Positions 33,749 through 44,533 of a stretch of 64,000 nucleotides of DNA are shown here, in pieces; the stretch's first letter is position 1; each line of letters starts with the position of its first letter. Origin of the DNA: Leidyana gryllorum EB-2025a (taxonomy: Eukaryota; Apicomplexa). The stretch lies in assembly GCA_048772705.1 (NCBI GenBank), contig JBLWGC010000036.1:124001-188000 (forward strand), given 5' to 3'. A program made the position numbers and the translations under genes. Under the pieces are notes generated by a model. It worked only from the letters and a program-made list of their open reading frames with translations, made no database searches and was not told where the DNA came from.

Positions 33749-35501
33749 TCACTCAGCAGACTGCTGCTGGCTGTTTTTCCCTCTTTTCCTTCCTACGTTC
33801 TCTGTAGCAGAAGTAGGAACGGAGTTGTCCTCATCAGACTCGGCCGCTTCTTTATTCTCTTTGTTAGCTGGAGCATCAGTGGCTTTGTCATCGTCCTTCT
33901 TGGCAGCTGCGTCCGAAGCGGTAACGAGAGGCTTCCGCGAGCGCAAGCCATAAACAACCAAACCAAGAGGAACCAGAAGCGCCGCCCCAAACATGGCGTA
34001 AGTGCTGACACTAAAACCAGATGGTGTGGAGTCCACCAAATCGGCGTCGAGCTCGGTTTGCTTCTTGGCAGCCTCAGTCTCTGCCTCCAAGTTTCGGAGC
34101 TCAGTGGCGTGTTTGTACTACAGAGTGAGACGAATGTGAGTGAGGCCGAGGCCTTGAAGGAGAAACACTTACGTTGAAAGTCTCGTCGATGAAGCGCAGG
34201 AACTCAGACTCGTCGCTGGTGATGAAAAAGTTGTCCAAGAGAGATCCCTTGTCAACAGTCCACAGCTCGAGTCCCAGAGCGTTGAAGGGCTGCAAGACGG
34301 ACAGAGGGTTCTCAACCTTCCAGTGCTTGGGGTTCGGGATCTTGCGCGGAGCCCAGGGGCCCTGGTAAGCGGGGTTCTCGATGAGGGGCGGCTCCCACTT
34401 GCCCTTGTACTCGGGGTTGGACTTGAGAGGAGGGGTCCACTTTCCACAGCCCACGTAGCACTCGGGGTTACGCATTTTGGGAGGCAGCCACTCTCCGTCC
34501 TCCTCATCGTCCCAGTCTTCGGGCTTCTCGGCGTCCGGATTCTCGATGTAAGCCGGAGCGTCTTCCTTCCAGCCCTCGGGCATAACGGCGTCCTCGTCGA
34601 CGATAAACTCGGGAGCCTCCTCGTCCCAGTCGTCGGGCTTGGTGGCCTCGGGGTCCGGGATCATCATGTCGTCCACCCAGTCGGCGGGCTTAAAATCTTC
34701 GGGGTCATCGATTTCAGCATCGTTCTGCCATCCGTTGGCACCAAACGCGGTCTGGATCTCTCCAGACGAAGACTCCTTGCCGTCCACCCACACCTTCACC
34801 TTGCCATCCTTATAAACGGCGAAACCGAACTGGTGGCTTTCTTTCCCGAATGGCAGGCGCACAGGCGGGTCGAGATGTGCCTCGTGGTACACCTCCTCCT
34901 GGGCTTCGACACTTGGCGTCGGGTACTTCAAGATGAAGTGCACTTTGCTCGTCATGTAACCACACTTGTCCGGACCGAACATGACGCTGTACAATGTGTG
35001 CTCGTCGAAGTTCGTCACGTCATTGTCGCGCACATTGTCGGTGTTAAACAACTTGAAGTAGGCCCCGCCACAATTCACGGGCGTCTCTTGCTGCACCTCG
35101 AAAGTTGCAAAGAGGTCCTCCTTCCCATTGAACTCAAAAACGCGGTTGAGCGGCTTCGCCATTCCGTGATACGCCGAATCGCTCTCCATTCTCACGCCCT
35201 TGTCGCCCACAATCCAGTCCCTATCTCTCACTGTGTGTGCCCAAACTCCCGAGAACTTCGAGCTCTGCAGTTTCTGCCAACCTTCCATATCAGCCCCTTG
35301 GAAGGTATCCAAAAACAGCGTGCTGGCGGGAGTAGGTGCGGTGGGAGTCTTCACTGGTAAACGCTCAAAGACCACCTCTGCCGGCTTCGAACCCGGAACT
35401 GGTGGTGTCTCCACTTCATCATACATACTTGGGTCCACTTCCACATGGGCTTTGACGGTCGCGGCCGCCAAACATCCCGCCAGGAACAGTCTCAGTCTCA
35501 T
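33749..35501 (-). CDS. CANX: Calnexin
   Basis: Two exons (35501-34173 and 34117-33749) give about 565 aa. A signal peptide (MRLRLFLAGCLAAATVKA) leads into the lectin domain with its paired Cys (VNCGGAYFKL, DKCGYMTS). The P-domain follows as four copies each of repeat type 1 (IDDPEDFKPADW-like) and type 2 (GKWEPPLIENP-like), then a single membrane span (YAMFGAALLVPLGLVVYGL) and a Lys/Asp/Glu-rich cytosolic tail. It holds monoglucosylated glycoproteins in the ER. Repeat number and order are as in animals. An AG lies 3 nt before the ATG, downstream of a run of eight T. Its start is 67 bp from a divergent CLC gene. Confidence 0.96.
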
Positions 35502-35568
35502 GCTCTTGTCAATTGATAATCAAAAAAAATAGCCCTCTGGCCATTGTGTGTGTCGTTTGAGTCCCATC
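35502..35568. promoter_or_regulatory. 67-bp divergent promoter, calnexin / CLC
   Basis: Start codons on opposite strands are 67 bp apart. An A8 run (35522-35529) lies nearer calnexin. Both transcription starts must be within or inside the genes; no certain core motif is visible. Confidence 0.5.
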
Positions 35569-38500
35569 ATGGCTGCCCCGCCTGACCTACCCTCCTTCCC
35601 CACCACAGGTACCTCCACCCCGGCCCGACAGCTGAGCGTCCCCAGAAGAGCAGCCCGATTTGCAGAAGATGTCTATCACTCGCCGACCCCTATGGCTGCG
35701 ACCTCGCCAGGCTCTCCAAGTTCTACTCTGTCCAGAACGCCCCACGGCTGGCGGCACTGGCACAGAGTCGCTTTCAATCGAATTCGGGGACAAACACTTT
35801 CAGTATCACCTGGATCGAACTTTGCCCATGCCGTGACCCTTGATATGCGCACTCACGAGAGGGCTAAAAGGAACTCACAGCAAGCTGACAGTGTCATTGC
35901 CAGAGCCAGTGAGCGCACTCTCTTCCCCTCCCGAGCACCCGCCAATGTATCCTGCCAAACTGAGAACCGGTCACCTGACATAGACCCCCGCTACTTCCTA
36001 CCCCTATCTACTCGCGATGTGCCCATTACTGCTTGTGTATGAGGCAAATTGCCAGCTCGCCGTGTGCGCGCGCGCGTGTGTGTGTGTGTGTAAATTGCTT
36101 GATCGGTAGGAGTTCGAGTTACCAACACGGCGGAGGAGCTCCAGGAGTGGGTATTGGCCGCACTTGTCGGCGCCTTTACCGCGTGCAGTGCTGCTTGGGT
36201 GGAATTTATCGTAAGCCACACCCCCTGACGACCACCACCATCTCCTACCGCTCTCAGTTGGAACACTTAGGAGACCTCCGATTCGGGTTTTGCCGTGGAA
36301 TGGTCTGGCTTCATCGTGAGTAAGGATGGGTCTTCCCCCAGTCACGGCAATACGATCTTAGTTTCTGCTGCGGGAGCGAAAGTGCCGTTGATCTCATAGG
36401 CAACCGCTGTGTGCCTGCGACAACCGCTGCGAGTCACTGGGGAATGACCAGTCCCGCCGAAGCTTTGGGGGCCAGTGTGGATCCCACTGATCCATTCAAG
36501 AGGGGCAACCTGGTGCCTCACGTCGACCTGCTATCGGCCGGGGCAAGTGTCATTAGCAACGCTGATTTCGCTAGTGAGAATGCGACTTGGGTCAGCTGGG
36601 ACAAGCTGGCCTCCGGATACTTGCCGGTCTTCTTGGGGTCGTGGTCCAACGTGTTCGCATATATTTTGGTGTCCACTGCACTGGCGGTGTTCGCAGCAGT
36701 ATGTTGCAAGCGCATTGCTCCTGCTGCCAGCGGCAGTGGCATTCCGGAAGTGAAGACAATCCTCGGCGGGTTCTCTCTGCCCAACGTGCTTTCCCCCTGG
36801 ACCCTTTTGACCAAAGTCGTGGGTCTATCAATGGCCGTAGCCAGCGGCTTGGGGCTGGGGAAAGAGGGACCTATGGTCCATGTGGGAGCTTGTTGGGCGG
36901 CTTTGGTGCCACAGCTCACTTGGACGCCGCTCGACCCCAGCAAACAAGCTGCTTTAATTTCTGCCGGGAGTGCCGCGGGGGTATCCACCGCTTTCGGAGC
37001 GCCTGTTGGAGGCGTCCTATTTGCGTTGGAAGAAGTTTCGACCTACTTTCCGCCCTCGACACTCTATCGGACTCTGATGTGCTGCGTTGTAGCCTCTCTG
37101 GTGCTCAAGAGGGTCAACCCCAGCGGCAGCGGCAACGGAACAGTTTTCCAGCTCGATGCAATCGCCATGCAGGGTCGCTGGGAGATTGTGGAACTCGTTC
37201 CCTTTGTTCTTCTGGCCGCCGCGGGAGGTATTGTGGGCGCCCTTTTCATCAAGCTCAATGTGCTTTTGCAAGCATTCCGGCAACGGGCGCGCCGCAATAA
37301 GCTCGCGAAAACCCGTTGCCCCCGTAGTTTGATCTGGGTTTTCAAGAAGCCTGTGAGAGAGGTCTTGATCGTGGCTGTCCTCTTCTCATGTTTGAATCTG
37401 TCGATTCCACTCCTCACCTTCCCCTCAACCTTACTGATGAAATATATGTTCACAAGGTGTGGTCGAGACGGCGCTGGATTCCACGACATTTTTCATCTGT
37501 GTGACTCCCAAGAAAATGCGCTCGGAGGCAGTTCCAACACCACCTACACCCACAATACATCTGTGGAGATGTTTCTATCTCTTACTTTCGCTCTTGTGAT
37601 ATATTTCTTGAACTCTCTTGTAACTCTTGGCCTCAATCTACCTGCCGGATTGTTCATCCCTTGTCTAACCATTGGAAGCTTGATGGGAAGAATATTCGGC
37701 CTACTGACAATCAAGCTGGACCATAGATATTCCTTCATGAACTGCCGCAGTTGCATCCACCCTGGTGTCTATTCTCTCTTGGGCGCGGTAGCAGTTCTCG
37801 GTGGAGTAACTCGTATGACTGTATCATTAGTAGTGATTGCATTCGAGATGACTGGAGGCTTGGGGTACATTGTTCCATTCATGTTGGTCACTCTCGTAGC
37901 CCGTTGGACAGCGGAGTACTTCGTGGAACCCTCAGTGTACGACTGGTATATAAGATTAAAGCGTCTCCCCTTCCTCCATCCCACGCCCCAAAAAGCCGAT
38001 CTGGAGGTAAGCACTACTTTCCAAACATTACGCGCTCTCAAAAGGTGGCATGTGGTCGGTATGCGGCCGATGTTATGGATCGAGAAGTCGTCTTTGTAAG
38101 TTTGGAGGATGTTTGGAACGTGGGCATGGCGCGAACACTGACCCGGGAGTAAGTAAAGATCTATTGCAAAACAAGCAAGTATCATTTGACAGATATCAAT
38201 ATTCGACATATCCTGTCGTGATGGACTCAAAGTCGAAGATTTTGATAGGCACAGTCAATAGAAAACGACTGATGGAACGGCTCCTGTCTGTCAGCAATGA
38301 CCACAGACTGCCAAGCAGGACATTGATCAACTTCGCTTCCTTTGAACTCAGTGACAGTCCCAAGACGGGCCTGGACTTCAGCGACTTGGTGGAGATGGTT
38401 CCAATCCGGATCAGTCCACAAACTTCTCTGTTGGAGATTCATCACATCTTCCTACAACTGGGAATTAGGTACGACTCCTCTTCTGCATCTCGCTTCCATC

Positions 38501-38610
38501 CAATCCTGCGCAGCTATCTGATGATCACGGACAAGGGGGCTCTACGGGGAATTCTGACTAAGAAAGCATTCCTTTCACGTCTGGAACGTCTTCGGGGAGC
38601 AGCAGTCTAG
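35569..38610 (+). CDS. CLC-type chloride/proton transporter with CBS pair
   Basis: Seven exons (35569-36034, 36113-36210, 36258-36319, 36362-38006, 38045-38148, 38193-38468, 38514-38610) give 915 aa. Conserved CLC motifs are present: GSGIPEVK, GKEGPMVH (gating Glu) and FGAPVGGVLFALEEV (second Glu). Together these two Glu fit a chloride/proton exchanger rather than a channel, typical of vesicle membranes. The long N-terminal tail is Ser/Pro-rich. Two CBS domains close the protein (VMDREVVFV... and ISPQTSLLEIH...). Intron 1 contains a (GT)n run (about 36078-36092) and its donor is uncertain (GTGTAT best fits phase). Intron 3 uses the strong GTAAGG donor at 36320. The stop overlaps the neighbour's stop by 4 bp. 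Confidence 0.93.
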
Positions 38611-39712
38611 TCTTCGAGAAGGGTCAGCGTGTACAACGGACCTGGAAGTTGTGCCGCTATGGTGTTCTCAAACCATTCGTCTCCACGAACCCGAATCCGA
38701 TTGAGAATTTGCTCTTGAGTGGCGTTTGCAATCTTGGGAGCAATGAAGGCCGCTAACTCATCGCGGCGAATATCAACAGCTTTCCCATTGAGCATATATG
38801 CCTGCACAAAACCTCCACCCAAAGTGGGTGCCTTTGGCCGCGACATAGCGGCCTGATAGTGTTCAGTACAGGCATCGCTCTCACGTATGTCTATGATCGC
38901 ACCCGGCTTGGAGGCACCGGGATGGATGTGGAGACTGATTGGACCAGCTGTGTTCGACCACAAACGTGTCAAGGCAGCTTCCATCACTGCGGGGAAGATT
39001 GTGGGCCTGAGATGGTACAGCACAGGATCTTTGGCAATATTTTTCAAGTGCAGATCGCCCTGGTTGTGGGGAGACTGAACCATCTGTATCACTTGTGCTC
39101 TATGTGTATCAGCTACTGATAAGATCGAGAATCCACTGATACCTAACTCGTCCTGCAAATGATCGTTCGCTGCCTCATCAGTGCAGAAAGTCAATGTGCG
39201 TCCTTGGGGAAGACTGCGCAAGTATTCATCCATAACCACACCAACATCGTAGTCTACGCTGTAGCTATCAAGGATGCTCATAGCGAGAAGAAGCTCTCCC
39301 AGCTCGCCTCCAGGGGTATAAAGAGCTGTCAAGCCCCAACGATCGTCACTACATTGAAAGCTAGTTGTCCGAGCATCCGCAAACAACACATGTCGAGCTT
39401 GTCCGTAGTAGTCCTCAACATCCTGAACCTCCAATCCTTCACCTTTCCTTTCGATGTGGATGGAGGCCCGCGACGGAGCGCATGCCTCCACCTTCATATT
39501 CAAATCTATCATATGGTCGGGCTGTACCCGCTCCGCACAGTCGCACGCCAACTAGCGGTCATGAACCCAAGACGCCAGCCACTGGGACTCACTGTGTACA
39601 GATTTTGTCCTATTTGTATGGTACCCTCGAAAACGTCGGTGGGCTCTGTATAAACTGATGCTTTCATTGATTGGGTCAAGTGCGGCAATGCCACCATCCA
39701 TATCAAAGTCAT
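38607..39712 (-). CDS. Conserved-looking protein of unknown function
   Basis: Two exons (39712-39593 and 39551-38607) join across a 41-nt intron to give 354 aa. No signal peptide or membrane span is visible. Notable segments are RRFRG-free N-terminal TDVFEGTIQIGQNLYT, YTPGGELGELLL, GRTLTFCTDEAAND, GDLHLKNIAKDP and HIHPGASKPGAIIDI. The composition looks like a compact soluble alpha/beta protein. I do not recognise the family. It ends on a CTAG shared with the stop of the CLC gene and starts 47 bp below the stop of the GDP-mannose pyrophosphorylase gene. The start is the first ATG that keeps the frame; no better one is seen. Confidence 0.7.
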
Positions 39713-39759
39713 CGTGCGGTGTGTGTGCGGTCAGCCACACGTGATGAGGAAGGGCTCGG

Positions 39760-41076
39760 TCACATGATGATCGTTCCAGGAGTCGGGATCGATTCACCAA
39801 TTGCTTTGTAGGGAAGGACAAATGTGCCATTCATATAACACTCATCCTTCACTTCGACAGCTTGACCTAGGACTGTAAGACCCTCCACGCGGACCCATCG
39901 ACCAATCTTGCTGTTCCAGCCCACGATGGAGTTGTCCAGCCAAGAGTGATTCCCGACCACCACGCTGGCCATGAGAGCTGAGTTCCGAATTCGAACTCCG
40001 CAGCCGATGTTACAGTGCGGGCCTATGGTGACATTCGGCCCAATCACGCTGCCTTCACCGATCTGACTAGTGGGGTGAATCAGAACATTTCCTATTATAT
40101 TTGGGCCCTTGGCGAGCTCAACGACTTTGTGAGACTCGAGCTCTTCATCGGCCACCTTTTGGGCCAACGCATCCAGGTATAATTGCGTTCCCTTCAGAAA
40201 GTCTCCAGGTTTGCCAATATCCGCCCAGTAACCTTCCATCCGCATACAGCACAACTGATTGTCGCTGGCCATTTGGGGGAATATCTCGGTCTCTATACTC
40301 GTTGGCCGGGGCTGAAGAAGCACATGAAGACTCGCCGGAGGCTAAGTGTTACTTTACTTACCTCAATCCGATTGATAACACTACGGCGGAGCAAATATAT
40401 TCCAGCATTGATGTGATTCCCGATGAGGTCTTTCGGTTTTTCTGTGACCAGAAGTTGAAAGAAAGGGCGGGAGTACACCTCACGTACCTACGAAGCGATG
40501 CACCTTGCCGCTTTCGGGATCGTGGATAACCACGCCGTACTGCTCCGGTGTCGCAGTCTCCGTGACAGCAATGGTGCCTTCCAAGCCGTGACGTTGATGG
40601 AACTGAAGCATTTGCTTCAAGGGGAAGTTGCATATGATATCGGAGTTGAATACGAAAAAGAGGTCAGGCAAATGCTCGCCTTCCTCGTCCTCCATGAGCA
40701 GCGACTCAGCCAGACGGATGGGTCCGGCGGTCTTCAACGGCTCATTCTCAATTGAGCATGATATGCGGATTCTATACTGCGAAATGGGAGGGAGCTTTTG
40801 GTATACCGAGAGCAAGATCTGCTTACTTTTTGTTCCAACGTACGCAGAGCTTCGATCATGGACTCTGAGTGGTAAGCGACTGCAAGAATTACATGACGGA
40901 CTCCAATCTGCGAAACCGTATGTGCAAGCAATGCAAGTTAAACTCACCTCCACCAATGCCCGAATTGGGTATTCAATGATAGGTCGGTTACAGAAGTCAA
41001 TCAGTGGCTTCGGAACGGAGAGTGTAAGGGGCCGGAGCCTTGTGCCATAGCCCCCGACTAAGATAAGTGCCTTCAT
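39760..41076 (-). CDS. GMPPB: Mannose-1-phosphate guanylyltransferase (GDP-mannose pyrophosphorylase)
   Basis: Five exons (41076-40948, 40907-40827, 40776-40488, 40441-40362, 40311-39760) give 376 aa. The start MKALILVGGYGTRLRPLTLS carries the nucleotide-binding GxGTRLxPLT signature. Later come FNSDI (metal Asp), VEKPKDLIGNHINAGIY and the C-terminal left-handed beta-helix with hexapeptide repeats (GEGSVIGPNVTIGPHCNIG). It makes GDP-mannose for N-glycans, GPI anchors and O-mannosylation in the cytosol. The end GTIIM is typical of the beta subunit. All four introns are 40-50 nt. Its ATG is 21 bp from the divergent TSR3 ATG. Confidence 0.96.
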
Positions 41077-41097
41077 CAATTTTTTTTTGCCTTGAAG
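41077..41097. promoter_or_regulatory. 21-bp gap between divergent start codons; T9 tract and AG
   Basis: Between the GMPPB and TSR3 ATGs there are only 21 bases. They comprise a T9 run (41080-41088) and an AG at 41096-41097 touching the TSR3 ATG, which looks like a 3' splice site. There is no room for two promoters and two leaders, so at least one mRNA must start inside the other gene or receive a trans-spliced leader. Confidence 0.7.
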
Positions 41098-42165
41098 ATG
41101 GTGCGACTGGCCATGTGGGATTTCAAGCAATGCGATTCAAAGCGTTGTTCTGGACGCAAGCTTTTGAGGCACCGGAAGATAGAAAGCTTGGGTATAAATC
41201 AACCGTGGCGCGGAATCATTCTGTGGTAAGGAGGGTCAAGCTTTACCAGTGATAATTCGTTCGCAGCGCGGAGGCAGAGAAGACTTTGAGCATGGAGGAT
41301 GCTGATATAGTCGAGACACTGGGGATTTGCGTGATCGACTGCAGTTGGAATAAAACTACCGCGGTACCCATGAAAAGACTGATGCGTCAAGGTGCTCCAC
41401 GTAAACGTAAGTGCTAGGGCTGCAGTCATACCACTACTCAACGACTATAGTACCTTTCCTCGTCGCGGCAAATCCCTGTCACTTCGGACGACCGTACGAG
41501 CTCAATTGCGCGGAGGCGCTGGCAGCAACTCTCTTCATCACGGTAGGCTGTATTGGCTGCTGGCAATCGAAAGTGTTCCCCAGGGTTATGTCGACGAAGC
41601 TGGTCAAATAATGAGCAGCTTCAAATGGGGCCACGCCTTCTTCACAGCCAACTGCACGGCTCTCGATAGATACGCCGAAGAAGGAAAAACTGAAGCCGAC
41701 ATCTTGCGAGCCGCTCAGGAAATTCAAACCGCCAGAGACACGAAAGTCAAGCTCTCGTGGAAAGAAGTTTTGCCGCCAACTGACTCCGAGGGGGCTGACG
41801 AAGCCATTGGCGAAAGTGAAGGGGACCGCCAGTCGGAATCAGGCAACTCGATCAGTGAAGCAAAGGAGGTCGATGGTGGGTGTGCTAAGGCCGTGGAGGA
41901 CATAGTGTCCTCGTCCGAGGAGTCATCTGCCCAGTCATCCAGCGGCTCGTCCTCCTCCAGTGAGAGTTGTGAAAGCTCCTCTGGCGAGGAGAGCGACGTC
42001 GATGTAGTCACTCGAGATGCTCGTCTGACTGCGATGCGCACTCGAGAGGGGCCAGTGAGATCGGGAAGGGGGCATCGGGGGCGAGCAGCTAATGGCCGCA
42101 GCAGAGGTCGGGGGTCGGGCCGGGGGCGAGGTCAGGCTCGGGGTCCGGCTTCATTCCATCCGTAA
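41098..42165 (+). CDS. TSR3: 18S rRNA aminocarboxypropyltransferase TSR3
   Basis: Four exons (41098-41225, 41267-41406, 41451-41542, 41584-42165) give 313 aa. The N-terminal [17 protein letters not shown], the VIDCSW motif, [25 protein letters not shown] and FKWGHAFF are the family signatures. TSR3 adds the acp group to the hypermodified m1acp3-psi of 18S rRNA during late 40S maturation. The last 120 residues are an acidic Ser/Glu stretch followed by an Arg/Gly-rich tail ([10 protein letters not shown]), which suggests nucleolar or RNA binding. The RG tail is encoded by DNA that also encodes the end of the histone deacetylase on the other strand (77-bp overlap). Confidence 0.95.
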
Positions 42166-43786
42166 TTCGGGGCGCTTTCTTCCTTTGATCCCGATCTTCC
42201 CCCTCCGTTTGCTCGAGGTCGTGAACTCGACGATGGGCAAAAGCAGGTTTCCGGTAGCCTCTCTCTTGGTACAGCTCTTCAGAATCCAGAGCGAGCCCTC
42301 CTCCTTCCCACTGCACCTCGAATTGGTCAAAGTCGTCCGCATCTTCGTCTTCATTCCGGTCTTTGAAGAAGTCATGGGGCACATGGTTGAAAGGGACACC
42401 TGCAGGTGGCGCTATAATACTCAATTAGCCAATCTCTTACTTGGTGCATGATCCAAGTGTCGAAGATGATCAGAGATCGTCTCGACCAACTTGGCCAGAG
42501 TTTCCGGTTGGTTGTGGTTAACCGCCGCCGGATTCGGAATCAAATGTAGTTGGTGCTCGGGAGCATAGTAGCCGGAGTATTCCTACATAATATTGGGGAT
42601 GGGTCTGCAACAACTCACTTACGTTTAGAGGTATATCGTTGCTGACAGTCCGGCCGAGCGCGATCGAGGTCTCGTAAAGCCAGGCACGAGCAACATTTTT
42701 GACCACATATCCTCCACCTCCAACCATCAGTAGCGGTATATTGAGCGACTTGACAAACTCAGCGCAAGCTCCATGACCATAGGTGCTGACGTTGAAGTTC
42801 CCCAGGCGGTCTCCTGTCAGACTATCCGCTCCGCATTGGAGGACAATTGCTTCTGGCCGAAACGAGTCGATGCATTTCGGTATGATAGTCTTGAATAGCT
42901 GAACGAATGTTTCATCGTCAATGCCGTCGCTCAAAGGAACATTTACAGCGTAATACTTCCCCGACCCAGCGCCAACATCAACGATGTCTCCAGTTCCAGG
43001 AAAGAAGTTACCGAATTTGTGGAACGAAACGGTCATGACTCTGATGGTGGAACATGTCCGTGTCACCCCGCACCTCTCACCTGTTGGACAGAAAGAACGC
43101 TTCCTCCACTCCGTCTCCGTGATGAACATCGATGTCTATGTACATAACACGAGTGTGATACTTGAGCAATTCGATTATGCCCAGAACCGCATCATTGAAG
43201 TAACAAAATCCGGAAGCTTCAGAGCGCTTCGCATGGTGAAGTCCTCCCGACCAATTGATCGCAACATCGCAACCCCGATGGTTCAGCAACTGGGCCGCGT
43301 CAATTGATGCACCAGCGCAGCTTGACTGGAAGTCGTAAAGCCCATCAAAGACAGGACAATCCGTTGCTTCTTCCAAGTTGAATCGTCGAGCTGTCGGATG
43401 CAATTGCTGATAATGTTCATGTGATGTCAAGCCTGCCTGCTCAAAGTCCTACTTTGAAGCGCTCAGGGGTAACTTCCGATAGGAAAGTGATGTAGTCAAT
43501 GTCGTGAAAGGCCAGTAACTCCGAAGGCGTTGCTTCATGAGGCCGATACACCTCCATATGTTTGTAAAGGTCATAGGCCAGGATGAGAGAGTGAGTCATC
43601 CTCATACGTTGCGGCTTCATGGGGTGACCTGCACAACTTGGTGCTTACGATTACAACGCCATTTAGCGTACCTGGTCCGTAGTAGTAACTGCCCACATCC
43701 GGGTCATAGTAGTAAGCCACTTTGGCCTTACGCTCAGTGGGACTCAAAGCCACAGTCTGGCGTGTGGTGGGATCGAACTCGCCCAT
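42089..43786 (-). CDS. Class I histone deacetylase (RPD3/HDAC1 type)
   Basis: Six exons (43786-43672, 43628-43453, 43406-43081, 43040-42623, 42582-42441, 42399-42089) give 495 aa. Catalytic features are complete: [54 protein letters not shown] and GGGGY. HPMKPQR near the N-terminus and HAPSVPF near the end are class I marks. It removes acetyl groups from histone lysines in the nucleus. The C-terminal tail of about 90 residues is charged and ends with CCGH. Its final 77 bp overlap antisense with TSR3. The start lies 53 bp from a divergent coiled-coil gene. The exact class I paralogue cannot be fixed. Confidence 0.95.
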
Positions 43787-43839
43787 CAGGTTTTTTTTAC
43801 ACCACCACACGCCCTGGTCGCACCCCAGCACCAGTTAGC

Positions 43840-44513
43840 ATGCTTTCAATCACCACTCTCGCCGGCACCGGTGGAGAACCCACACTTGATGAGATTGTTC
43901 ATACGGTGGGTGACTTGTGGAGTCCTCTCGACCTTTCTCAACAGTATAAGGAAAGTTTGGATGCTTTAGAGAGAACATATCACGCCCTCAAGGTACAACG
44001 GTGTCGTGACCGAAAAAGTAATCTATCTAGGCTGACCAAACGTCTCTACAAGACCTTGGCCGAGTCAACCCGGCCAATGCCGATCTGATATTGATGCAGC
44101 GGGTGAGCACTGGCTGTCCACTTCCGCTGACACCCAAAGACAGGGACTGGACCTCAGACTAGCTGAGTACGAGGATTGGTGCAACAAACTTAGAGCACTC
44201 GGCAGCCGTATAGACGGGCTCCTAGAACGAGCGATAATGGAACGTCAAGCCGAGCTCGGCAAATTGACACCCTCCGAGCCGTCCGCCAGCGATGAAGGCG
44301 GCAGATTGCCAGATTTGGCCGATCCTCAACTGGTGTCTGGTCTCTTGGCTGCTCTAAAGTGGGTTCAACATGGACGATATCCAGACTGTGTATATCTTTA
44401 GACAACGAGACTTGGAGATAAGGTGGCTGCGTGATCAGGCCAATCTCAGTCAGCTGGAGGCGAGGCGACTGCGCGAATACATTGGCAATGCCCCTATTTC
44501 CAAGGGTGATTGA
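43840..44513 (+). CDS. Small coiled-coil protein, unknown function
   Basis: Four exons (43840-43992, 44031-44102, 44144-44358, 44402-44513) give 183 aa. The last intron uses a GTGGGT donor, fixed by phase. The protein is almost all helix with heptad-like spacing: QQYKESLDALERTYHALK, LRLAEYEDWCNKLRALGSRI, and KQRDLEIRWLRDQANLSQLE. A Ser/Glu/Pro loop (about residues 125-140) splits the helices. It resembles subunits of small cytoskeletal or tethering complexes but no family is clear. It shares a 53-bp divergent gap with the histone deacetylase, and SRP9 follows 20 bp downstream on the same strand. An AG lies 1 nt before the ATG. Confidence 0.65.
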
Positions 44514-44521
44514 AGAAACTT

Positions 44522-44533
44522 TTTTGGCTCAAT
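44522..44533 (+). other. Spliced-leader-like sequence abutting SRP9 start
   Basis: The 11 bases TTTTGGCTCAA at 44522-44532 equal positions near the 3' end of the dinoflagellate/Perkinsus spliced leader, which ends in ATTTTGGCTCAAG. Here the next base is T and the ATG of SRP9 follows at once. The earlier part of the leader is not present. It may be a relict from mRNA reinsertion, or chance. Confidence 0.4.

Noticed and set aside
34323-35360. A 345-residue plus-strand frame opposite calnexin
   Set aside because: Shadow of calnexin's repeat-rich coding sequence; no independent evidence.
36078-36092. (GT)n run as a telomere or Z-DNA element
   Set aside because: It is a short dinucleotide run inside CLC intron 1; no telomere repeat type is seen.
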